Source of the DNA: an uncultured Bacteroidota bacterium
GTDB taxonomy: Bacteria; Bacteroidota; Bacteroidia; Chitinophagales; Chitinophagaceae
Direction: 5' to 3'
DNA: 11,979 nucleotides
Assembly (NCBI GenBank): GCA_938008665.1
Contig: CALLKA010000084.1
Span: 1-11,979 of the forward strand
Below the pieces are notes generated by a model that saw only the letters and a list, made by a program, of their open reading frames with translations, did no database searches and was not told where the DNA came from. Every line of letters starts with the position of its first letter. The first letter of the stretch is position 1. The position numbers were made by a program, and so were the translations under genes. This document shows positions 5,582-11,979 of this stretch, piece after piece.

Positions 5582-6874
5582 TTACCCAAAAGGTTGGTCA
5601 ATTGAAATACTTTGTTTGGAAAAAAAGTGAGGACCATCTTCTGCGATGTACAAACAATCTTCTAATCTAATACCAAATTCACCAGGGATTGAAATAGTAG
5701 GCTCATCACTAAAACACATACCTACTGCAATTGGCGTTTTATTACCTTTTACAAAATTAGTCCACTCATGCCCCTCAAGTCCTATACCATGTCCAGTTCT
5801 ATGTGGTAAGCCAGGTAATTTATAATTTTTACTAAAGCCGCTATTTTCAATCACCGCACGTGCAGCAGCATCTACTTGCTCACAAGCAACACCAATTTTT
5901 ATTGCTGCAAATGCAGCATCCTGTGCCTGTTTTTCTAAATTCCAAACATCTGTTTGTCTTTGCGTAGCCTTGCCTACTACAATTGTTCTTGTTATATCTG
6001 ATGCATAACCTTCACAGCTAGTGCCACCATCTACCATCACTACATCTCCTTCGCGAATAGTTTGTGGTGTTATACTCCCATGTGGCAATGCAGAATACTT
6101 TCCAATTTGAACTGAAGCGCCGCCACTATATCCCAACTTTCTAAAAGCAGCAGAAATGTTACCGCTAAATTCTGTTTGCGACATGCCATCACGAATAGTT
6201 GCAAATGCAGCTTGATAAGCGAGTATGGTTATATCACTTGATTTTTGCATTAACGCTAATTCTGCTTTTGTTTTAATCATACGGCAACCTGCTGTAATCG
6301 GAGTGGCATCTACTATTTCAAATCCAGTTGCCACTTTTTTTACGCCGTCTGCAATAAAAAAACGTACTCTCTCCTCCATGCCTATTTTACGATGTTTAAC
6401 TCCTCTATCCTTTACAATACTCACAATGACTGCGTAAGGGCTTTCATGTTCTTCCCAGCATCTTACTTCATCGCCAAACACTGGAAGTAATAATTCACGT
6501 GCGCGATCCTCTTCAAACTTAGGACAGACATAAGCAATCGCTCCTTTCGCAGGAATAACTACACCAAATGTGCGTTCACTTTGTCCCCATCGCATACCAG
6601 TAAAATAATAGCAGGAAGTGGTGCCTTCTAAAAATATGGCATCTATTTTTTCACGATCCATCATTGCTTGCGCATTTTGGATTCTTTGTTTGCGTTCTTC
6701 TATAGTTATAGGAATAATGCCTTCCTTCGCTGGCATTAAATCACGAATTGACTTTGGTAATTCGGCTTCCCATTGATGATTATTTGCACTTTTCCCAAAT
6801 ACCGAACTAGGCAAAGTCATGGCGCCCGCAGAAAGTGCGGTAAGGCTTAAAAATTTGCGTCTATTATGTGACAT
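5582..6874 (-). CDS. Tat-type exported M24 family metallopeptidase (Xaa-Pro aminopeptidase/prolidase-like)
   Basis: This 430-residue protein probably cleaves peptides at Xaa-Pro bonds in the periplasm, using two divalent metal ions. The N-terminus has the twin-arginine motif NRRKFL (4-9), followed by a weakly hydrophobic segment to about residue 26. A creatinase/prolidase N-terminal domain spans about 60-195. The pita-bread catalytic domain (about 205-420) keeps the full metal-ligand set: Asp282 (VDGG), Asp293 (YASDITRT), His362 (GHGIG), Glu391 (DEPTI) and Glu405 (RLED). His265 (LPHGS) and His369 (EGHE) match the accessory histidines of PepP-type enzymes. Length is typical for the family. The first Met is used because the Tat motif follows directly. 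The gene converges on the fibre gene with only 7 bp between stop codons. Exact substrate preference (dipeptides or longer peptides) cannot be told. Confidence 0.92.
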   Translation of the reverse strand: MSHNRRKFLSLTALSAGAMTLPSSVFGKSANNHQWEAELPKSIRDLMPAKEGIIPITIEERKQRIQNAQAMMDREKIDAIFLEGTTSCYYFTGMRWGQSERTFGVVIPAKGAIAYVCPKFEEDRARELLLPVFGDEVRCWEEHESPYAVIVSIVKDRGVKHRKIGMEERVRFFIADGVKKVATGFEIVDATPITAGCRMIKTKAELALMQKSSDITILAYQAAFATIRDGMSQTEFSGNISAAFRKLGYSGGASVQIGKYSALPHGSITPQTIREGDVVMVDGGTSCEGYASDITRTIVVGKATQRQTDVWNLEKQAQDAAFAAIKIGVACEQVDAAARAVIENSGFSKNYKLPGLPHRTGHGIGLEGHEWTNFVKGNKTPIAVGMCFSDEPTISIPGEFGIRLEDCLYIAEDGPHFFSKQSISIDQPFG

Positions 6875-6909
6875 AATTGATTATTTATATAATTTAAAGG
6901 TATTACTAT

Positions 6910-6938
6910 TTTGATTCAATCGAAAAACTTTACATTTA
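6910..6938 (+). promoter_or_regulatory. Weak promoter candidate for the 6965-rightward operon
   Basis: TTTG (6910-6913) is followed after 17 bp by TACATTTA (6931-6938), one base off TAnnTTTG. Transcription would start near 6942, leaving a leader of about 20 nt before the TTG start. The spacing is at the short end for this promoter class and the sequence is AT-rich, so chance is a real alternative. Confidence 0.28.
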
Positions 6939-6964
6939 ATTCTCAAATAATCAACTGAAGTATT

Positions 6965-9184
6965 TTGAAAATATCTAAACTATGGATGGCTCTTTTTCTT
7001 TGCTTGCAAATAGGCCAAATGGAAGCACAGAAAAAAAATGAAAATGTTCGCTATTTAATACATAAAACCAACCAGCCCATTCTTATAGACGGCATGTTGA
7101 ATGATGATGCTTGGACAAAAGCGATGTTGGTGGACAATTTTAATATGGTGTTACCCATGGACACCAGCAAGGCCCAAATTAAGACCGAGGTTAGAATGAC
7201 TTACGATGATAATAATTTATACCTAATTGCAATTTGTTATAAAAGTGGAGACGGAATTGATGTGGTTGAATCATTAAAAAGAGATTGGGCTTTTGGAAAA
7301 AATGACAATTTCATTGTATTTATGGATACCTATGGTGATATGAATAGTGGATTTGCTTTTGGTGTTAATGCCGCTGGTGCACAATGGGATGGAACTATGT
7401 TTGATGGGGGAAGTGTAGATTTAAACTGGGATAATAAATGGACCACAGGAAGTACTTCAGATAAAAATAAATACATCATTGAAGTCGCCATCCCATTTAC
7501 CTCCATTAGATATAAAGATGGCAAAATGGAGTGGGGTATTAATTTTAGTAGAAATGATTTAAAGAGTACCGAGAAATCGGCATGGGCACCAGTACCAAGG
7601 CAATTTCCAACAGCTTCCTTATCCTATGCAGGGGTATTGGTTTGGGATGCGCCACCACCTACAACAAAAAATAATTTTTCCCTCATCCCCTATTTTAAAT
7701 CTAGTGTCGCTAAAGAGTATACCAATGCGGCTGGTCAAAAAATTACACAAGCAAGTGTGGTTGGAAAAGATGCAGGCTTGGATGCAAAAATAAGTTTATC
7801 CTCCTCCCTAAATTTGGATTTAACATTGCATCCTGATTTTTCACAAGTGGAAGTAGATCGTCAAGTAACTAATCTGAGTCGTTTTGAATTATTTTTTCCT
7901 GAACGTAGGCAGTTTTTTTTAGAGAACGCTGATTTATTTTCAAATTTAGGATTCCCTAATACGCGGCCTTTTTTTTCAAGACGCATTGGATTAAATACAG
8001 ATATTGATTTTGGCGCAAGATTAAGTGGTCGCATTAATAAAAATTGGCGAATGGGATTAATGGACATTAAAACAACCGCCAATGATGATATTAACTTGGC
8101 GAGTCAAAACTTTACAGTGATGGCACTTCAAAGAAAATTATTTAAAAAATCAAGTATTGAATTATTTTATATTGACAGGACCGCATTAGCATTTAATGGG
8201 AAAACAAATGAAGTCGGTGGTTGTAATTGTGTTTATAAACACGACGGCAATGCATTTAATAGGAATATTGGTTTTGAATATTATTTAGCGCCGCCCAATA
8301 ATACATTTTCAGGAAAAACAATTTTTATAAAATCATTTACGCCCAATGCTACGGGAAATGATTTTTTAAACGCCGCTAATTTCCAGTATAATCAACGCAA
8401 ATGGATATTATCATGGCAACATGAAATTGTAGGTGAAAACTATAATGCAGAGGTAGGCTATGTTCCTAGAAATAATTACATAAAATTCAATCCAAGTGTC
8501 ACACGTTTATTTTTTCCTAAAAGTGGGAAGATATTAAGCCATGGGCCACAGTTCACTTCCAGTTATTATTATAATAATAATTTTATTACAACTGATTATA
8601 GTAATGCTTTGATTTACTTAATCACTTACAGGGACAAAAGCACTTTATCAGCGGTTGCACAAAACACATTTGTAGAATTACTTTCTCCTTTTGATCCAAC
8701 ACGCATTGGAAAGCTCCCATTAGAAAAAGGAACAAGGCACAAATGGACAAATATTGGATTGGACTGGACATCTCCACCACAGTATATATTGACTTATAGC
8801 CTATCCACAAGAGTGGGTGGCTATTATGCCAATGGGCATTTATTAAGTATCTCAGGAAATGTGGGTTATCGTATTCAACCCTTTGTAAATATTGATTTTT
8901 CAAGCACTTATAATCATATAAAATTGCCCAGCCCGTGGGGAAATAACAATTTTTTATTACTAGGTCCAAAAATAGATGTCACCTTTAGTAACAAACTTTT
9001 TTTAACCACTTTTTTTCAATACAACGAACAAACAAAAAATATTAACTTCAATACACGATTTCAGTGGAGATACAAGCCTGTTTCAGATTTGTTTATTGTA
9101 TACACGGATAACTATTACATAGGGCCTGTGTTTGTGAAAAATAGAGCGGTGGTATTAAAATTTACCTATTGGTGGAATAAATAA
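6965..9184 (+). CDS. DUF5916 outer-membrane protein with N-terminal CBM9-like domain
   Basis: This 739-residue secreted protein starts with a Sec signal peptide (Lys at 2 and 5, core LWMALFLCL, cleavage near EAQ at 20-22). An N-terminal CBM9/DOMON-like sandwich (about 30-230) contains IDGMLNDDAW (41-50), TEVRMTYDDNNLYL (74-87), a DNFIVFMDTYGD stretch (114-125) and WGINFSRN (190-197). The C-terminal DUF5916 region has the family hallmarks HPDFSQVEVD (289-298), FPERRQFFLEN (311-321) and FFSRRIG (336-342). Alternating aromatic strands then run to a C-terminal TYWWNK, as expected for an outer-membrane barrel. Molecular function is unknown; carbohydrate binding by the first domain is inferred from the fold. 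The start is TTG: an in-frame TGA at 6956-6958 blocks extension, and the first ATG (codon 8) would remove the basic signal-peptide end. It is first in an operon with the next two genes (gaps of 11 and 16 bp). Confidence 0.87.
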   Translation: MKISKLWMALFLCLQIGQMEAQKKNENVRYLIHKTNQPILIDGMLNDDAWTKAMLVDNFNMVLPMDTSKAQIKTEVRMTYDDNNLYLIAICYKSGDGIDVVESLKRDWAFGKNDNFIVFMDTYGDMNSGFAFGVNAAGAQWDGTMFDGGSVDLNWDNKWTTGSTSDKNKYIIEVAIPFTSIRYKDGKMEWGINFSRNDLKSTEKSAWAPVPRQFPTASLSYAGVLVWDAPPPTTKNNFSLIPYFKSSVAKEYTNAAGQKITQASVVGKDAGLDAKISLSSSLNLDLTLHPDFSQVEVDRQVTNLSRFELFFPERRQFFLENADLFSNLGFPNTRPFFSRRIGLNTDIDFGARLSGRINKNWRMGLMDIKTTANDDINLASQNFTVMALQRKLFKKSSIELFYIDRTALAFNGKTNEVGGCNCVYKHDGNAFNRNIGFEYYLAPPNNTFSGKTIFIKSFTPNATGNDFLNAANFQYNQRKWILSWQHEIVGENYNAEVGYVPRNNYIKFNPSVTRLFFPKSGKILSHGPQFTSSYYYNNNFITTDYSNALIYLITYRDKSTLSAVAQNTFVELLSPFDPTRIGKLPLEKGTRHKWTNIGLDWTSPPQYILTYSLSTRVGGYYANGHLLSISGNVGYRIQPFVNIDFSSTYNHIKLPSPWGNNNFLLLGPKIDVTFSNKLFLTTFFQYNEQTKNINFNTRFQWRYKPVSDLFIVYTDNYYIGPVFVKNRAVVLKFTYWWNK

Positions 9185-9195
9185 AAATAAAAATA

Positions 9196-10608
9196 ATGAA
9201 TAAGCAGCTTTTAATGATTTCTCTTTTTTGTTTTGCAACAATTGCAAGCAAAGCAAATGTGCGATTACCAAATATCATTGGATCGCATATGGTATTACAA
9301 CAAAAGTCAAATGTTAAGTTATGGGGTTGGTCAGCCCCTGCTGAAAGTATCACCATAAAAGTGAGTTGGGATACTGCCACTTATAAAGTAGTTGCAGGCA
9401 GAGACGCAAAATGGATCACTTCAATTAAAACTCCGGAAGCAGGCGGATCCTATTCTATAACTATACAAGGAAATAATACGATTAAATTAGAGGATGTATT
9501 AATTGGAGAAGTTTGGCTTTGTGGTGGTCAAAGTAATATGGAATGGTCTGGCGATCAGAATTTACCGCAAAGTAAAGCGGAAGCGCCTAATGCCAGCAAT
9601 AATAAAATTCGATTTTTTTACGTGGCAAAATCAACGTCCGCTTTCCCACAAGATAATGTGGATGGAAAATGGATGGTTTGCACACCCGAAGAGATGATAC
9701 ATTTTAGTGCGATAGGTTATTTTTATGGAAAAAATTTATTTGAAAAATTAAATTACCCAATAGGTTTGATTAATTCAAATTGGGGTGGTACCCCTGCTGA
9801 AACATGGACACCAGAGTATGTGATCAATAATGATCAAATTATAAAAAAAGGGGCGGACGCCTTAAAACCAACAGACTGGTGGCCTTACAAAACCGGGCTT
9901 GCCTACAATGCAATGATTTATCCAATTACCAATTATACAATTGCAGGTGCCATCTGGTATCAAGGGGAAAGTAATACGCAAACTTATTATGCGTATGAAA
10001 AATTATTCACAGGCATGATTGATGCCTGGCGCCAACAGTGGAATAAACAATTCCCTTTCTATTTTGTACAAATTGCGCCCTTTACTTATGGCTTTAAAAA
10101 TATTGGTGCATTGCTAAGGGAAACGCAAACCAAGGCGACCACATTTCCAAATACAGGAATGGTTGTCGTATCGGATTTGGTTCCTGATACTACAAATATA
10201 CATCCTATATTAAAAAAAGAAGTGGCTGCCCGCTTAGCGAACTTAGCACTTAATAAAACATATGGTTACAACCAAATAGTTTGCGAAAGTCCCCTATACG
10301 CTTCACATAAAATTGAAAAAGATAAAATAAAAATTCAATTTACAAATGCCAACAATGGCATTATTGCAAAAGGAGATGAAATTACCTGTTTTGAAATTGC
10401 CGGAGCTGATAAAATATTTTATCCAGCACAAGCAAAAATTGAAAACAATGAAGTAGTGGTGTTCAATAAAAATATAAAATCACCAGTAGCCGTTCGATTT
10501 GCATTTAACAATACTGCAATACCTAACTTGTATAGCAAAGAAGGTTTACCGATTAATCTTTTCAGAACAGATGATTGGGAAATGGACAGAAGTGAAATAA
10601 AAAAATAA
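9196..10608 (+). CDS. Sialate O-acetylesterase family SGNH hydrolase
   Basis: This is a 470-residue secreted carbohydrate esterase, expected to remove O-acetyl groups from sialic acid or other acylated sugars. The signal peptide ends near SKA|N (18-21). An N-terminal beta domain (about 22-105) includes MVLQQ (32-36), which is conserved in the family. The esterase domain has block I GQSNMEW (111-117) with the predicted nucleophile Ser113. It also has NWGGTPAETWTP (195-206), the block WYQGESN (254-260) and a late IHP (335-337) followed by KKEVAARLANLAL, giving the predicted catalytic His336. The residue just before IHP is Asn; the nearest acids are Asp331 and Asp327, so the acid partner is not certain. 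The real substrate may be acetylated xylan or another glycan, since many homologues lie in plant-polysaccharide loci. The leader is A-rich (AAATAAAAATA) with no Shine-Dalgarno. It is the middle gene of the operon. Confidence 0.9.
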   Translation: MNKQLLMISLFCFATIASKANVRLPNIIGSHMVLQQKSNVKLWGWSAPAESITIKVSWDTATYKVVAGRDAKWITSIKTPEAGGSYSITIQGNNTIKLEDVLIGEVWLCGGQSNMEWSGDQNLPQSKAEAPNASNNKIRFFYVAKSTSAFPQDNVDGKWMVCTPEEMIHFSAIGYFYGKNLFEKLNYPIGLINSNWGGTPAETWTPEYVINNDQIIKKGADALKPTDWWPYKTGLAYNAMIYPITNYTIAGAIWYQGESNTQTYYAYEKLFTGMIDAWRQQWNKQFPFYFVQIAPFTYGFKNIGALLRETQTKATTFPNTGMVVVSDLVPDTTNIHPILKKEVAARLANLALNKTYGYNQIVCESPLYASHKIEKDKIKIQFTNANNGIIAKGDEITCFEIAGADKIFYPAQAKIENNEVVVFNKNIKSPVAVRFAFNNTAIPNLYSKEGLPINLFRTDDWEMDRSEIKK

Positions 10609-10624
10609 TTACTAATATTTAAAA

Positions 10625-11979
10625 ATGAATGACATGCGTACAAAATTTAATTTTTTTACAATGATAAAAAGTATCGGATTTATATTGGCAATTTTACTTT
10701 TTGTAGAAACAACAAATGCGCAAGTCATAGATCCTGCTTTATTGCAAGGATTAAAATATCGAAACATTGGACCCCACCGAGCTGGTCGTACTGTCGGAGT
10801 TTCTGGGGTTGCAAGTCAACCCAATGTGTTTTATATTGGTGTAAATAATGGGGGTGTATGGAAAACCAATGACTATGGGCATACTTGGAAACCCATTTTT
10901 GATAGTGAAAATACAAGCTCAGTAGGTGATGTAGCCGTCGCACCTTCTAACCCAAATGTGGTATATGTTGGAAGTGGTGAAGGAATTCAACGTCCTGATT
11001 TATCCATTGGAAATGGTTTATATAAATCAACAGATGCTGGAGCTACTTGGAAAAATATGGGATTGTTTGATGCACAACAAATAGGCGGTATCAGTATTGA
11101 TCCCTATAATGAAAACAGAATTTTTGTTGCAGCATTAGGCCATCCTTATGGTCCTAATAAAGAACGCGGCGTTTACCGAAGTTTGGATGGCGGTAAAACC
11201 CTACAACAAGTTTTATATATTGATGAAAACACGGGTGCTGTGCAAGTAGGTATTGATCCAAATAATACGAATATCGTTTTTGCTACCATTTGGTCGGCGC
11301 GACAAGGCCCTTGGGAAAATGGTGCATGGAATGGGGAAGCAAGTGGATTATACAAATCCATTGATGGTGGAAATACATGGAAAAAAATTACGAAAGGTTT
11401 GCCTACAACTAAACAGGATGGTCTAGGTCGTATTGGTTTTACCATTGCGCCTAGTAATTCTAAAAGAATGTATGCAACTGTAGATGCTGAAAAAAATGGG
11501 GGAATTTATCGTAGCGATGATGCTGGTGAATCTTGGTACCTACTAACTTCCGATGGCAGATTATGGGGCCGAGGTGCAGATTTTGCAGAAGTCAAAGCAG
11601 ATCCCAAAAATGAAAACATTGTTTACTCCGCAAATGTGGTCATGTGGAAATCAGTCGATGGTGGAAAAAATTGGGAAGGAATTAAAGGTGCTCCAGGTGG
11701 CGATGACTATCATAGAATTTGGATTAATCCCAACAACACAAATATAATTGCCATTGGATTAGATCAAGGTGGTACTATTACAGTAAACGGTGGCGAAACC
11801 TACTCAAGTTGGTATAATCAACCTACTGCACAATTTTATCATGTAAGCACTGATAATGCTTTCCCTTATAACGTATATGGTGGACAACAAGAAAGCGGCT
11901 CTGTTGGCATTGCCTCTCGTTCTAATGATGGTAATATTAGTTTTAGAGAATGGCATCCAGTGGGCGTTGAAGAATATGG
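10625..11979 (+). CDS. BNR/Asp-box (VPS10/sortilin-like) beta-propeller protein, 3' end outside the window
   Basis: This frame stays open to the window edge (451 codons plus 2 bases). It encodes a secreted propeller of the type often labelled 'glycosyl hydrolase', although to my knowledge no activity is established for this branch. After a signal peptide (cleavage near NAQ at 31-33) comes the family opening YRNIGPHRAGR (45-55). Asp boxes S/T-x-D-x-G-x-T-W follow at about 81-88, 135-142, 186-193, 245-252, 297-304 and 343-350, roughly one per 45-60 residues, plus a degenerate one near 387-391. The third ends KTL rather than KTW. Full-length relatives are about 1000 residues, so less than half is visible. 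Possible starts are 10625, 10634 and 10661; the last gives the most compact signal peptide (MIKSIGFILAILLF). I see no arginine triad or FRIP motif of GH33 sialidases in this part. It lies 16 bp after the esterase gene, in the same operon. Confidence 0.88.
   Translation, partial: MNDMRTKFNFFTMIKSIGFILAILLFVETTNAQVIDPALLQGLKYRNIGPHRAGRTVGVSGVASQPNVFYIGVNNGGVWKTNDYGHTWKPIFDSENTSSVGDVAVAPSNPNVVYVGSGEGIQRPDLSIGNGLYKSTDAGATWKNMGLFDAQQIGGISIDPYNENRIFVAALGHPYGPNKERGVYRSLDGGKTLQQVLYIDENTGAVQVGIDPNNTNIVFATIWSARQGPWENGAWNGEASGLYKSIDGGNTWKKITKGLPTTKQDGLGRIGFTIAPSNSKRMYATVDAEKNGGIYRSDDAGESWYLLTSDGRLWGRGADFAEVKADPKNENIVYSANVVMWKSVDGGKNWEGIKGAPGGDDYHRIWINPNNTNIIAIGLDQGGTITVNGGETYSSWYNQPTAQFYHVSTDNAFPYNVYGGQQESGSVGIASRSNDGNISFREWHPVGVEEY

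Noticed and set aside
8622..8969. 115-codon minus-strand open frame inside the DUF5916 gene
   Set aside because: It lies wholly opposite a barrel-coding region and its composition looks like reverse-complement coding; no motif or promoter supports it.
10625..11979. GH33 sialidase, suggested by Asp boxes and the neighbouring sialate O-acetylesterase
   Set aside because: Asp boxes are structural and shared by many propellers. The RNIGPHRAGR opening matches the VPS10-like family, and no sialidase catalytic residues are visible.

Overview
The window looks like chromosomal DNA from a low-GC member of the Bacteroidota. The evidence is a type IX secretion (T9SS)-type C-terminal domain, DUF5916/CBM9-type outer-membrane protein, a 'GINFQGVARN' surface-protein N-terminus, A-rich start regions with no Shine-Dalgarno, and TAnnTTTG promoter boxes. 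A freshwater or soil Chitinophagaceae-like lineage is plausible, but this is inference from protein style only.

Layout. (1) The left edge holds the 5' three quarters of a tRNA-Cys(GCA) on the minus strand. A TAnnTTTG box sits just upstream of it, followed by a perfect 17-bp inverted repeat. (2) 249-2967 carries two plus-strand genes for exported enzymes with Tat-type signals: a Gfo/Idh/MocA oxidoreductase and a class-V PLP aminotransferase-fold enzyme. (3) 3006-3467 (minus) encodes a small lipoprotein, converging on the aminotransferase gene. (4) 3661-5574 is a two-gene plus-strand unit: a small T9SS-cargo-like protein, and a modular fibre-like protein with a six-unit 16-residue repeat and a C1q/tail-fibre-like C-terminus. 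(5) 5582-6874 (minus) encodes an M24 (Xaa-Pro-type) metallopeptidase, also with a Tat-type signal, ending 7 bp from the fibre gene. (6) 6965 to the right edge is a plus-strand operon: a DUF5916/CBM9 outer-membrane protein (TTG start), a sialate O-acetylesterase-family SGNH hydrolase, and the first 451 codons of a BNR/Asp-box (VPS10-like) beta-propeller protein that runs off the window.

Working together. All nine protein genes appear to encode exported products: three Tat-type, one lipoprotein and five Sec-type. The region therefore looks like an envelope and degradation island. The last operon suggests handling of acylated glycans or other polymers at the cell surface, but there is no SusC/SusD pair, no regulator and no certain glycosidase, so it is not a classical polysaccharide-utilisation locus.

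I see no CRISPR, insertion sequence, phage integrase, toxin-antitoxin or defence system. No clearly new system is proven. The best leads are the tRNA-Cys promoter with its start predicted at the mature 5' end and a palindrome over the -33 region, the tail-fibre-style surface protein, and the export of a PLP enzyme.
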